The notes beneath the pieces were generated by a model that was not told the origin of the DNA, did not search any database, and saw only the letters and a program-made list of their open reading frames with translations. A program made the position numbers and the translations under genes. Positions 36,690 through 50,164 of a DNA stretch of 64,000 nucleotides are shown here, piece by piece. Origin of the DNA: Oreocharis arfaki (Eukaryota; Chordata; Aves; Passeriformes; Paramythiidae); the NCBI GenBank assembly GCA_013398015.1, contig VZRR01002855.1:62001-126000 (forward strand), in the 5' to 3' direction. Positions within the stretch are counted from its first letter, which is position 1. Each line of letters begins with the position of its first letter.

Positions 36690-39600
36690 ATTTCAAACAG
36701 CAGAAAGGAAAAAAACAAACAAACAAACAAAATCAAAAAAGCCCCCCTCCTTGTGAAATAAACAAGTTCCACTAAAGTATGATTTAGCTTTCTTTTCAAA
36801 AGTAATGACATATAACTATATTTCTCTTGTTAAAATAATGAAACTGAAAAAGATGAGTGAGGAAAGATAACAATATGCAGAGGACAAAAAATTGATATCT
36901 TGTACTGACTCCAGCGTACAAAGAAAGATTTCACATCTCTTCATCATCAGAGAAGAGAAACAGCCCAATGCAAAAGGCACAAAGGTGGGCTGTGTCCGTG
37001 CAAACAAGAGCAGATGCCAAGTTTTCTGCTGCAAATGGTAGTTCTAACCACATAAAAAATATGGCTTCATAAGATAAAGGAAAGGCTTTAAAACACATAT
37101 TTATACATAATGTTATTCTGACAATACATTGAACAGTAATCCTACACTCTAATAACCCTTGAGAAGAGCCAAATACTTTCATGGACCCCACTTTGTGTTT
37201 CTGTACAATCTTTATGTCATTTCTATTTGATGTCTCATAGCAGGAGAAGATAGAAGTGCTAATAGCTGAAGACAAATCTGGAGTACTGCAAGTTGTCATT
37301 AAAAAAGATATGGAAAATTCTACCACAGATCAAATATATTTGCATACGCACAAAATAGATGAATGAAAGTTTCTAATGCAAGTTTTAGAAAAAAGTATAG
37401 CTCAGAACTAAAAACTCTGCATTTTCAAATATCACTGAGGTAAACTAAATTATCTGTTAATGAAAACCCAATGGAACTGGCAGAATTCACTCTGTAGTGT
37501 TCTAATTCAACTACTGTAAATGCCAGATTGGTGTAAGTGCTATTGACCCCATTCAAGTATCAAGAATCATGTCTTCTTCTAAACAATATACCCTACTGCC
37601 ACTACTCAAAACAGGCTAGTGGACCCATAAGATTTCTCTGGTAGACACCAGTCATCTTAAAAAGAAAAAAGCAGTCACAGCCACAGTGATGGATGTGAAA
37701 CTATCAGAATTATTTTTTTCTGAAACCTATGGTGAGTTTTAATGCTGTAGGAGCAGTCTCCTCTGGAGGACTTGTATTTTCTAGCATACGTGTTTTTCAA
37801 GCAGCACTTACACAAGTGCATAGTTGAAAGTTGTGTAGTTACACAGCATTCAATTATGTGAGATAACAAAGAGGTTTGTTGTTGTTGTTTTAAGCTGGGA
37901 AATATGAATTAATTGAAACCAAAATGCTTTAAGCTAACATTGCAATTCCCAGAAAACCCTTATGAGGAAGTAACAGATGTTATTTTCCTTTCAAAATCAA
38001 GGAAAATTGCACTGTATCAGGCTCCAAATGTCCTGATGCTGTGCTAAGGATGCTTATACTTAAGTATGATATTCCAATATTCAAGTGTAAGTTTAACAAA
38101 AACAAGCTACTTCATTTGAGGATATGAAAATTCAGTCTGTTTCTGGAAATGCTTATAATAAAATTTTGTTTTCTTCACTGATGCAAGATGTGGTTCTCCA
38201 AAACCTTCAAGCAGATTGAAGATTTTAGCTCCTTTTAAAAAGAACAGTTTGAGAACTGCTAACTATTGTATTTTTAATGTGGAAGTAATTTTCTGATTGT
38301 GGAGGAATCTCATTGCTGTAGAATATCAGCAACACAAAAATACTGCATACCAAAGCACTTCATAATTTCTGCTTTTCATTTCGCAGGAATCCAAAAACCA
38401 GAAAGAGTGGGGAAAAAAAATTAGCCAGGCTATTTTAAATCACTTCTATGAACTAGAATTAATTTTGTCTGAGCTAGAGTTGAAGGTCTTAACATCAAAT
38501 TGTATGACTCTTACAAAGCAGACAAGTAGGCAGCAGGGTCTGTATCAGTAAAAAGCTTACCCCCAACAATTCTTGCCTGCCTGGACATGCACTATCTGCT
38601 GATACCTTCCCAGGGACTGCAAGGGCAGGCTCTGACCAGGTTCTATGTCTGGCTCTGGCAGCCTCCTGGCTCTGACACCCAATGGGTCTGTCTCAAGCAC
38701 CTTCCTTGTGCCATGATCCATGCCCATGTAACCACGCTCCTTCAGCCTCTTTCTCAGAAGGTCCTTCAAACCAGGTGTCAGCCCAAGCCATCAGCCAGGT
38801 TGGTTCATAATGATTCTGTGATCAATCTTTCTGGCAGTTTCCATTTTAACTCTTCAGTTAACTGTTGACCTGTGGTTCACACAAAGGCATCTTATTCTCT
38901 GTTCTTGTTTGCATTTTCCTATTCACCCTGGGTCACCATACTTAGCCCATTTGCACTGAATTCAGCTCCTGGCCAAAGCAATACCATCATATTTCTGGAT
39001 CAATTGCTGATTTATGAGTCCAATGTCAAGGAACTCTATGTGACTTAAAAAATTTAGGATGAGACTGAATTTGCTCCTCCTTAATATCTCACATGTTTAC
39101 ATAGATTTGTCCACATTCTCCAAGTATTGAACTGCAAATAAATGCTTAAAAATTAGGTAAATAAACTGAATAATCTATTTGTTTCAAGTATATTTTTTTC
39201 CCAGAGAGACTTTTTAAAAGAAGTTTCCCTTCCAAAAATGATACTGCAAAATAGCAAATAAATGTGTGGCTATATTTACCTACTCAGAATTATTTCCAAA
39301 TCAAACATAATGGTTATAAACACAAAGATAAAGGTATCTTCACTGGCAGTTCTGCAAACTTAGTCTGAGGTCTGACAATGCATATGTATTGCTCCTTTTT
39401 TTGCCTACTGTTTTCACTAGCAAGAGATGAAACTCAATAGAGGCTCTCAGTTGTCTATGCACAATATGCTGCTGCAGCTTGTTTCCTGCCAAAGTTTTTG
39501 ATTACAAGAAAATAGACAAGAGTTCTTTATCTCTCTTTCCTGTGGTATGGCATACCAGCCAATAAAAAATGGTTTAGCTTCTTATTTAAGTGGCAGAAAA

Positions 39601-42600
39601 CTATTGTTGATACTGAATGCATGCAGGGGCACTGATTCTCAACTGCACCCAGAGAATACAAGGTGACTGAACATGCTAAGTGTAGGCCTAATTTGTGAAC
39701 AGGAAAAGGAATGTTTTAGCATTTCTCCAGCTTGCAGCAATTACTTGTTATAAACAGGCAAAAATGCAATTTGGAAGTGGGTATTGTCCAGCAGTATATT
39801 GGACAGATGCTCTTCAGCTCCATGAGGTTCAAATCTGTGTTTTTACTAAAGCATCATTTCATAAGAATGTCCTCTGGAAAGACATGGCCATAAAGGACAG
39901 ATCTCAAAAGTGAAACCACCAGTGCTGTCCATAAACCTGTCTGCCTACAAATGGTTTTCTGGCTGCACTCCAATCATGATCCCCAAAGAATAGAATTGCT
40001 CAGAGACAAAAAAATATTTTGCATATGTTTGTTTTCCAGATGAGGATGTGTAAGACTGAATAACTAGACATAGAAAGAAAAAGTACATTAAAACTTTATT
40101 CTGTACTACAGGTCTTGTAGGACTGTAGAATTTAATGATTATACACTAAATACTTTTCTGTGTACCTGACATCAGAGCATGATGCCAAACTATTAGGTTC
40201 TATATCAAGGAGAGAATGTTTCCCTTTCCTTTACAGGAAACATAATGTGTTATCAGTAGTTTCTGTCTTTGAAAGCAGAGTGGCTTCCTTAGTATGCAGC
40301 CCAGAAACTTTGCAATTTCTTGTTGCCTGAAAAACATTTTACACTATGTTTTATTCAATAGACTCACATTACAGAATGAGAAATAGCATGCAAATAATCA
40401 TGTATCTAAGGCTGTATCATGGTTTTATCATTATGAGGCATGGTGTACTGCCACTGAATTTTTTTTTGATTCGCAGCCTAAGTGAGATGAGTGTGTTCTG
40501 TATTTACGGCATATCATTGTGTGGAGCTTCAAGATCTTTTCTGAAGTGAAAAATGTTACATATCGTAAATATGGATTATAACTTATTCAGCATCATTTAT
40601 TATTTATATTAAATATACTCTATTTTAGGAGCAGAAACAAATATTTATGTTAGGTTAAATCTGGTGGTTTTCCTATGCAGCAAAGCCTATTCCAATCCAA
40701 ATCTTTTGGTGCCAGATCATTTTACAATTTGGATTTCATGCATACATTGTTATGATTTTGTTATGCTTTTAATGTTTGCCAGAAAAGTAGAAATTAATAA
40801 TGCACCTATAATACACCAATAAAAATTTAAAGTACATAAAACCTGCATTCAGATGTAAATGCACTACTTTTACTTTACTACTTTTATTCTCTAATGACTA
40901 TATGTAATTTCTGTTCACTGATCTGTGTTAGAGTGAAAACACTGAACCAGTCTAAATGCTTAGCTAGAAAGCTGAGCTACAGCGGTTCACCAAGCAGCAG
41001 CTGATCTGCTTTAATTACTTTTCATCATACCAGTCGGATGCAAAACACAGACAGATTCGTACTCACATTTTGAAATTGTCGTACAGTTTTTTGTAGATAG
41101 TGTAGTAGTTTTTACATGTTCACAGTATCTATGAGTTAAAATACATATAATAAATAAAATTATCTTGTCTATTGAATGTATGGTACCTCACGTTCACATA
41201 GTCTCAAGGTTACGCGTGATAAAATATAGTCATCCCTAATGTAAAATGTTCTAGATAAAGATGGATTATAGAGGTTGCTAGTAAGTCTGTGTACATAAAA
41301 TAATTAGCTACATTTTCAAACTCCAAGAGTACTAGCAAAAAATATGAACATGCATTTGCTCAACATTTCTTCTTTTAATACAAAAAAACCCTACAGACCT
41401 GGAAGTATTGCTAGGTGTAAATTTCCTCAACTTGCATACTCAAAACAACATTAATTAGTTTGTTACTCCTATAGCAAGTTGATTTGAAATTTGATTCATA
41501 AAGTAATTGAAATGCACTACCATTTGAGTTTGACGTTGCAAAATTACTTCCACAAGAACAGCTTCACTGTATATTACAATGAGAGGTAATAATATGGTAA
41601 GAACATATAAATGGAATCACACCGGATTTGGGGGGAAAAAAAAAAGTACTTTCACTTTAAAAGGAAGGATTAAAGTTTAATCAACTCACGCTGTTTTAAC
41701 AAAAGTTAGCTTGCAATAAGGAAGCATGAACGACATGACTTTGGAAAAATCAGGTTTGAAACACTTTTGTTTGACTTTTGGTGACAGGCTGCTTTATTCT
41801 GGAATGCTGCCTTCCAGAGTGAAAACAGCACAACTTCCTGCAGCTCTTTACCGTGATAATGCTGCCAATATGTGTAACAATTTTCCCTGTCAACCTGTTT
41901 GTAGTACAAATAAGCAGAATATACTTCACCCATTTGAATAGGTAGAATGAATATATTTCATTTTGGCAATTATCTCACAGTCAATATTAAGTCCTATTTG
42001 ATATATTGTCGCATTATCAAATGAAATTTATAAATCTTTTAAGCTTGTTGCCAGAAGGAATTTAACATAATTTAAAATTGCCTTTTCTAAATGAAAAATT
42101 TTTAATCCAGTTCTCTTATCTGAGCTGAAGGACAGATGAGGTAGAACTAGTTAAAACATCCAGAAATGAAAGATAAGACTGTAAGCAAATTTAGGAGTCC
42201 GTATTTCTTTTAAATTGATGTTCTTATTATATCAAAATCAATATTGTTCTCTGAAGTCTCTGATCCTCAACAATGAAAATACCACCTTAGTTGACAGTAT
42301 TTTATACTGACTCAAATGGCAGGTGTATACTGACACCTTCAAATAGAATGTCCTTCTGTCTAAGGCCAACAGTCAGGACTGTGTTATTTTTTAAAATCTT
42401 TTTTTTTATTAATAAGACATTAATCTAATTTGCTGTGTATTTGGACTTGTTTTTCAAACCTACAAGTTATGCTTTTAGAGTAGTGTTCAGCTTCAAGAAA
42501 TGTAGATATCTAAGGACACAAGGTCTACCTCTATGCCAGGAAACCCAAGTAACTCGTGTGTTCTTTCTCCTTTGACAGATCTCTGAAGTATGTGATGAGC

Positions 42601-43071
42601 TCAGAGAACTTCTGAGCTTCCAAATATTCTTCTTCCATCAATATAACAAAAGCTGGAGCTCTGTGAAGCCTTACTATCGTCACATTAATGTCTAAATATT
42701 AAGAAAAACATGGAAGAATTGAAACTGGCTTGCACTTAACTGAGCTGTAAAGGAAAAAAACTGCAGGGGACTTGCAGGAGTGTTTACTCCTTTATCAGAG
42801 GCACCATTCTGATCATCATTGCCAAAGTATCCTAACCCTTTTCATTCCAAAATTTTGTTGTTCCTTTAAAAGAAATACTGATATGCATGTATTTACTTCT
42901 CTGTTAAGCTATTATACCTCACTCCTCACAGTGCTGAGCTAGAAAATTCCTTGAAAATTCCAGTTTATATAAAATATTATCTTGGCAAAACAAACCCCTG
43001 AAAGCATGTCAGACATTTAGCCTCTTACTAATTACTGTTACAATTCAATGTGTTTTTATCTAACAAAATGT

Positions 43072-43107
43072 CTCTAAGAAGCTCTTAGAGATCATGGGAT
43101 CTCTAAG
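43072..43107. other. Alternative-pairing hairpin site
   Basis: CTTAGAGATC (43084-43093) can pair downstream with GATCTCTAAG (43098-43107, 4-nt loop). Its first seven bases can instead pair upstream with CTCTAAG (43072-43078, 5-nt loop). The two hairpins are mutually exclusive. Confidence 0.7.
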
Positions 43108-43577
43108 TGGTAGAAAAAGTGACTGCACTCTACGGAAAGCTTAGCAGAAACTCATTTGAAGCAGCATACATTAGAACATTATTCTGCATGACCAATATTT
43201 CAGTGTAAAATTCACTCTCACAGAAGATGAAATGGAAGCCTAGTCTCACCAGCTGAAGAACTGAAGTAAAACATGATTCTGCTTCACAATCAAATTTAAA
43301 ATCAGATTATTAAAGAAATAGGGTAATTGTGATAACGTGTGATTTTTTTCGATTAGGATTTTCAGTAGCTCAATAAAAGTGCAATGAACTTATGAAAGTA
43401 GACAGCTGGTGACAGTTAGAAAGATAACCAAGAAAAGATGACTAATAGAGAAAAAGGGAGTGAGGCAGAGAGAGACTAGTTTGAAAAATGTGTGAAGTAG
43501 ACAGCTGGCCACTGACTGTGCTGTCATCTGTAGTGGTGACTTGGAACTGCCACGGGAAGCAAAGCCTCATCTCACAT

Positions 43578-43615
43578 AAAAAAAAAAAAAAAACAAAAAC
43601 CAACCAAAAACAAAC
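43578..43615. repeat. A-rich tract with C punctuation
   Basis: A homopolymer of about 16 As followed by AAAAACC/CAACC-type units. Confidence 0.8.
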
Positions 43616-44906
43616 TACCAGAACTGTAAAAAAAATATATAACTAAATAACAAACTAAATAAATCACAAGGCCACAGGATACCCTGGCTGAGGGATGAAA
43701 TTTATCTCACTGTAACTCCTCCTTAACATGTCTGACACGTGGCATTCTTGAACCCATGGCTGAGTTCTCTTTTTAGAGTACTTTGAAGTTCTCAGTCTTA
43801 TATACGTAAATATTTGTTGAACCTCAGTCTCCCACATCTCCACTGAACAAAGAAATGATTGCACTGTAAATTCAGACTATCTGTAACTGTCACCGAATAA
43901 TTTTATAGACATTGTGAGAGCTCCACCACTTGACATGAAGAGAGTCACTAACATGAGAATTTGGTTCCTCTAGAAGAGTGGAGAAGAGGATTAAGTTCTG
44001 AGAAATGTTTACTGGCAAAAGATTCCCTTCCAGATGCCAGTCTGATGTAGAACTCTGATAAATATGAACTTTTTCCTGATCAGATGCCTCAGAATCCCCT
44101 AAAACGCTTTTTCAAGTACATTTCGGTATTTTGTTTAGATTAAGTGATTTAAAAAAAAACTTTCATTAGTTAACAGACTTCTAGCCATGCTATTTAATGA
44201 GCATGGATACTTTGAAGGCATGATCTTGGACACAGCAGTGCCTCTTTTGAATCTTAAGCCATCTATTCTTAGCTATCTGCCGTCTAAGATTTACTTTCTT
44301 GTCAAAGGTACCTCATAGTCAACAATATTAAGGTCTCAGATGCTCCTACCTAACTTTCTGTCAGGAAATAAAATTACCTTATACGAAGATAGTTTAGACT
44401 CCAGACAAAACTTATTTTTAAAGGTGACAGATCTTAATACATTAACCAAAATTTGCACATAAACTTAGTTCAGATATATCATGATGAATTTAAGTCTTTG
44501 AAAACCTCACTTCTGTGATGGATTACCAGTAGCTGGACACCACCAAAACCAAACTTTGCTGCATTATTACATCATTCTTTTTCTTCAGAAAGGAATATAT
44601 GGGGAGTTTTTCTTTCTTGTTTTTTTCTTGAGCCTCACAGTTGCATTATTAGCAAGTCCTAATTAATCGTTCACTCTAAGAGGAAAAACCCCTTTGACTT
44701 CAGTGGCAGTGGAATTAATCCTAATGGTGATAAAATATATTCCTGGAGCAACTTCATTGTTTGTGTGTGACTAGTCACTACTTGCCTTTGAAAACTCACA
44801 CTACACTGCTTTATCAGTCAGATAAAGAAGGACCCTGTTAATTTTTATAGCATAATTTTTATTCCTATACATATATATCCCTCAAATAAGCTAGAATTTC
44901 CTACTT

Positions 44907-44946
44907 AAAAAAAAAAAAAAAAACAAACAAACCAACAAAACACAAA
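44907..44946. repeat. A-rich tract with C punctuation
   Basis: A homopolymer of about 17 As followed by CAAA and CCAA units, much like the tract at 43578. Confidence 0.8.
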
Positions 44947-46854
44947 ACAATCGCTCACATACCCAATTCCATGAGGAATATACGTTTTACTGCTCAATTA
45001 CTTGCTGATTGATTGATTAGGTATTTTGACAGAACACTTTTACATCAAAAATAACACATGACATCAATATGTGAAGTTTTAACAGGGAAACATGAAGGAA
45101 AATCATTAAATAATAAGCAAATTAAACAGTAAATTATGGAAATTATGGAATTATGGAAATAGAAAAGCAGAACAAAGTAAAACTAGGAAATCTGAGCATC
45201 ACATTTCTTCTCTGAAAATCACAGAATAAATTATACTTTAGATATTACACACATTGTAAAAGCACAGGCAGTCACAGATACTAGAAAACTTCACAGTGAT
45301 AAGCAAAAGAAAATATAAAATATATTCAGGACTGAGCCAGTTATATTGAGGTAACAGTGTTTTCTAAGCTTGTTCTCATCTAAATTAGCAAGACTTACCA
45401 CCACTCAAATCTAATTTGAATTGTTATTTGCAGTTCTAATTGCCAAAACCTCTGCACATGACTAGTGATGGAATTCTACTCTCATTATCCCTCTGTTTCT
45501 GCTGATAGTTAAACACTCAATATAAAATGATCTTCTTCTGTTAAAACATACTGATTAAATTTAAACTGTCAGATCTTATTGCATTTATCACTACGACTCA
45601 CACAGCGGAGTGTAACTAGTCATTTTCTTTTCAGGTATTTTCATCTAAACTTTTGTCATCAGTGAGAGACCACAATAGTTGAACGGATATTTTAAAAACA
45701 TTGCACTTATTTTGCAACAGCCTAGAGAGCATTATGACACTCAGGTTTTGGATCACTAAATGTGATGGAAATATCTTCAGAGATGATAGTGGGAGTGATG
45801 AATGGCCCAATCAATCTACCGTAAAGTCTTTTCTTCAGTGGGCTTTAGACAAATATTTTATATGGTTATCAATCTAAATAAATTACAGTGAAGTTCAAAT
45901 GAAAGATAAAACAAACGAAAAATGACAGATGTGTTCCAGCAGATTAATTTGCGTTTATTTTTTTTTCCTATAATCTGCTTTCAATTACTTGAATTCAATG
46001 AAAAGCTTGATTGACTGGTTAAAATTTACACAGTTTACACAATAAATAATCAAACAAGTTGTAAATTTGCAGAAAAGAAATATGTTTAAAGTGCAGCAGA
46101 AAGGGTTTAATATATTTTTAAGATACAAGATATTTTTATCATATGAAATATAGTTGTTTTAAAAAATATTTTTAGAGGCAGTAATACTGCCTGTTTTTGT
46201 TGATGGAATTATAACTCCATGTAATGGACTTATATGGAATGTATATTACAGAAACTCCTTTTTAACTATCAAGAACAATGAAAATTTTTATTCTAGTTTT
46301 TCCTTTCTCACAAAGCTCTCTTCTCTTGCGGAAATATTTGGAGACATTGACAGTGCTTCATAAGACTCAAGCAGAAAGTATTAGCCTATTAGTCTATGAG
46401 TGTAAAACTAATGAAAGTAGAAAATAGAAATGGGGCAAACTGATTACTTTGCTATCCTTGATACCAACATCCTCATCATTTTGAACTCCATCATATTTTC
46501 ACGTTAGTTTTGCCTCCTATTCAAAGATTCCTGATGCATTTGGTATTAACACTATCTGAGATTTATGTTACTTGTATTGCTCTAGGAACTAGGGATCTTA
46601 AAAAGATACACGAGTATGATTACAGCAGTCATTCTAAAGAATAATCATTTCTTGTGTAACTATTGCTTTTACTAACCAAAAGATTCTCAGAATACTGGTG
46701 ACATTAGTCCTGCTCCACCTATGCTGTGTAAGGAAAATGTCCTTCAAATAAAAAGTTAATAAAACTTCCCAAAAGGACAAAACCTACCACACTCTTCCTT
46801 GAACTCTGAAGAAATAGGAACAGAAACTGGATGACACAAGCTGTGTGCAATCAG

Positions 46855-47268
46855 TCATAGAATCACAGAAACATTAACATTTGAAAAGACCTCTAACCTT
46901 TGACAAGACCTTTGATGGAACACCACCTTGTCAATTAATCCATGGTGTTAAGTGCCACATTCAGCTGTTTCCTGAAAACCTATGGGGTGGTGACTCTACT
47001 GCTTCCTTGGGCAGTTTGTTCCAATGCTTGACCACACTTTTAGTGAAGAAATTCTTCCTGATGTTCAACCTGAACCTCCCTTGCTGCAGCTTGAGACCAT
47101 TTCCTCTCATCCTATGGTTGGTTGCCTGGGAGAAGAGGCCAATTTCCACCTGGCTACAGCCTCCTTTCAAGCAGTTGTAGAGGGCGATAAAGTGTCCCCT
47201 GAGCCTCCTTTTCTGGAGGCTAAACAACCCCTGCTCCCCCAGCCATTCCTCAAATGACTTACTCTCTC
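46855..47268 (-). mobile_element. CR1 non-LTR retrotransposon, 3' fragment, antisense
   Basis: The plus strand opens with TCATAGAATCACAGAAAC, the complement of the terminal octamers. It continues CTTGGGCAGTTTGTTCCAAT, TAGTGAAGAAATTCTTCCTG, CAGTTGTAGAGGGCGATAAA and CCCCCAGCCATTCCTCAAAT. The element is 5' truncated about 28 bases before another CR1 starts in the opposite direction. The two are therefore head to head, with both 3' ends facing outward. Confidence 0.93.
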
Positions 47269-47275
47269 CAAATTG
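46961..47275 (-). pseudogene. CR1 ORF2 C-terminal remnant
   Basis: Minus-strand text carries FEEWLGEQGLFSLQKRRLRG, YNCLKGGCSQVEIGLFSQ, NGLKLQQGRF, IRKNFFTKSVVKHWNKLP and then diverges before the usual terminus. This is the region after the reverse transcriptase domain in CR1 ORF2. The open frame extends to 47782, but the part beyond about 47275 is antisense to the neighbouring CR1 and is not protein-derived. Confidence 0.8.
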
Positions 47276-47295
47276 GAGATACACGAATTTGAAGG

Positions 47296-48340
47296 GTGGA
47301 CTACTTGATGGATAAAGAATTGGCTGGATGGATGCAGCCAGAGACTTGTGGTCAATGGTTCTATGTCCAGCTGGAGGCCAGTGAGAAGTGACGCCTTGAG
47401 TTCGGTGCTCTTTAATTTCTTTATCAATGACACAGACAGTGAGATCGAGTGCACTTTCTGCAAGTCTGCAGATGACACGAAGATGAGCAGTGCAGTTGAC
47501 ACAACAGTGGGAAAGGATGCCATCCAAAAGGACCTGGAAAAACTTGAGAAGTGGGTCCCTGAGAACCCATTGAAGTTCAACAAGTCCAAGTGCGAGGTGC
47601 TCCACCTGGGTCAGGGCAATTGCAAAAATTAGTAAAGACTGGGAGAAGAACTCATAAAGAGAAGCCCTGCAGAGAAAGACTTTAGGGTTTTCATGGATGA
47701 AAAGCTGGGAACAAGCCAACAGCATATGCTCACACCCCAGGAAGCCAACTGCATCCTGGAATCCATCAAGAGAGCAGGCCAAGGGACGTGATTCTTCCCC
47801 TCTACTCTGCCCTTGTGAGATCCCACCTGGAGTACTGTGTCTGGAGTCTTCAGGGCAACAAAGATGTGGACCTATTGGAACAAGTGCAGCGGAAGGACAT
47901 AAAGATCATCAGAAGGTTGGAGCATCTCTCATAAGAAGACAGCCTGAGAGAGTTGGGCCTGTTCAGCCTGGAGAAGAGAAAGCTTTGAGGACACCTCATA
48001 GCAGCCTTCCAGTACCTAATGGGGGCCTAGGAAAAAAAAGAAACGCAGACTTTTTACATGGGCAGATAGTGATAGGACAAAGGGGAACTATTGTAAAATA
48101 AAACAGGAGATATTGAGGTTAGATGTTAGGAAGAAATTCTTTACCTTGAGGGTGGTGAGGCACTGGCACACGTTGCCTAGAGAAGGTGTGGATGCCCCAT
48201 CTCTGGAAGTGTTCAAGGACAAGTTGGATAGGGCTCTGACCAACCTATTCTGGTGGAAGGTGTCCCTGCCCATGGCAGGGGGTTGGAACTAGGTGGTCAT
48301 TAAGGTCCCTTCCACTCCAAACCATTCTATGATTCAATGA
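47296..48340 (+). mobile_element. CR1 non-LTR retrotransposon, about 1.05 kb, sense
   Basis: This is the longest CR1 copy in the window. It starts inside the reverse transcriptase domain (TTGATGGATAAAGAATTGGC) and runs through the rest of ORF2 (CCCCTCTACTCTGCCCTTGT, CCCACCTGGAGTACTGTGTC, GTTCAGCCTGGAGAAGAGAA). It then crosses the 3' UTR (GGTGTCCCTGCCCATGGCAG) to ACCATTCTATGATTCAATGA. A small expansion or rearrangement with an A run sits near 48029-48040. Its subfamily text differs from the adjacent antisense copy, so the two are independent insertions and not one 5'-inverted element. Confidence 0.93.
47348..47632 (+). pseudogene. CR1 reverse transcriptase fragment, broken
   Basis: A 94-codon frame encodes part of the palm of a CR1 reverse transcriptase. 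FNFFINDTDSEIECTF is followed by SADDTKMSSAVD, which is the catalytic FADD box with Phe changed to Ser and both Asp residues kept. DLEKLEKWV, KFNKSKCEVLHLG follow. Just upstream, the family's GVPQGSVLGP block is reduced to DALSS by a deletion of about 15 bases or slightly more, removing the PQG motif. The frame ends in a stop at 47632. The rest of ORF2 continues downstream with stops and shifts. It cannot be active. Confidence 0.85.
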
Positions 48341-50164
48341 CTCTCCTTACCAGCCAGATTTTGATGCACAGCAGGTGGTTTGGGTATGTTTGACTTGAGT
48401 TTTGGTGGATACTCTCAAAGGATAATGAAAACACCAAAGAGAATCGAACACAGAGTAAAAGTAAAGCATGCCATTCCTTTCTCAGGTGCTTTCTCAAGTG
48501 CCATCACTTCCTGTTCTGTGATTTAAGAATTGATTTTGCAGAAAAGGAATAAGTAATCGGGTGAAGTTTATTCTTCTTACCCACTCACATACAAGGCAAA
48601 AAAATAATGACATAATTACATGTTTATACCACAATTTAGTGTATATTGCCATTTGCAAGCAGAGAAGCATTTCTACCTGCAGATGGGATTTGTACATGCC
48701 TGTTGGGTTTCCAGATATCTTGGATCACCAAATTACTCTCACACACAGTTAATGAAAAATGCAAGGATTGTAGGAGGTCTTCATAACTTCTATGGGTTGT
48801 TTGAGTTCATAGTTTGGAAATTTTTTTAAAACTATTGGTTCTTGCAGGACACTAGAAAACAGTGAGGAAGTTTTCTACCTAATTTTATCTTCTATGTAAG
48901 TATTAAAAATGCCATTTCTGTCAGAGCAGACCAATACAGATTTTTCACCCTCTCACTGCTTCACAACATAATTAATGAGGCTACACTATGACTCATGATA
49001 TTAAATTACTGTAAAACACATTTTCAGTAGACATTTATAGGTAAAATATAATGGTTTGTTCTGCAAGAACTTTTTGTGAGGTTTTTTGTTTTGTTTTCAG
49101 ATAGGACAGGTAGGTATTAATTAGATCATACTGCTTATATCCTCTATATTTTTCTCAGTTCCAAATCTAATTCTATGCAATTTAGGAGTTATTCACTAGC
49201 TTTAGCGAGAACAAAATCAAAAGTTTAATGCCAAATGTTGAGCTTAGTGGACTATTTTTTCTCATTTATTATTGTAGGATATCTTAATAATAAAGAAATC
49301 AATGGGAATTTAGTAATTTATTTCATTGGGACTAGGTATCATTTGGAACTGTTGATCAGCCAACTGATGGGTTTTTGAATTTATTTCACTATTTTGAGAA
49401 GAAAATGCAAGGATATGCTTCACTAATTGGTTTAACAAAGTTCAGGAGACTATTCTGTGTCACTTTAATTATAATTTGTTAAGTGCCAAAGTTAAGCCCT
49501 TTTATCATTTCAATAGAAATGCTCTGTTTAGACATTGGTCCATTAAGAAGTGAAATGGATCCAAAAGAAGAACAATGGGTACTTTAAACAGGCATAAAAG
49601 CTTCATGCAATGAATACAAAGTTCTGGGTAAAATCTGAATCATAGTATCATATAAGAAAAAAAAAGGCACAGTGTTCAAATAGATCAATTAACAAAATGC
49701 AAAGGGTAAAAATACAAGCTGTTTGTTGACCTTCCATACATGACTTCCATACCTCCATATTATTTTAACTATAATTTGCTTCATATGTATGTAATAAAAT
49801 TCTAGAATAAAATCCCAGACAAGAAATATGAAATGCGGAAGTATAAATTCCTTAAGTGAAGCAAAATCCAGATCTATTCTTGTAAATATTCACCTACTTA
49901 GAAACTTTATCCTTTCCTAAGTGAGTTCAGGTTTAAGAAAATAAAAGGATAAGGAGGAGAGAGCGGAAGCAACTAATTCTATACAAACAAACATACTAAC
50001 GAGGTCAAATATTTGTCAGACTTCTGTTAAATTAAATTTTGTCCAATTTAAGTGGGAAAACCATATTTTTTTCATTTGAGTCATATTTATTATCATGAAA
50101 ATCAAGGTAATTTCTAGACATACCAAGGGAAAATAGTAATCTCAATTACATATGTGCTATAATA
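48341..50164. other. AT-rich non-coding stretch
   Basis: Nothing recognised between the CR1 pair and the retroviral pol remnant. Confidence 0.6.

Larger units (their letters stand above)
36690..46854. other. Gene-free AT-rich stretch over 10 kb
   Basis: No gene or recognisable transposon. Notable points: a GC-richer patch at about 38520-38800 that I cannot classify, a three-armed hairpin at 43072-43107, A-rich tracts at 43578-43615 and 44907-44946, and a triple AATTATGGA repeat near 45132-45160. Open frames are all under 100 codons and lack known domains. Confidence 0.6.

Noticed and set aside
36410..36811. 133-codon minus-strand frame as a protein gene
   Set aside because: It lies mostly in the U3 of an LTR and matches no retroviral protein motif.
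39826..39834. GGTTCAAAT as a tRNA B box
   Set aside because: No A box at a suitable distance and no cloverleaf could be drawn.
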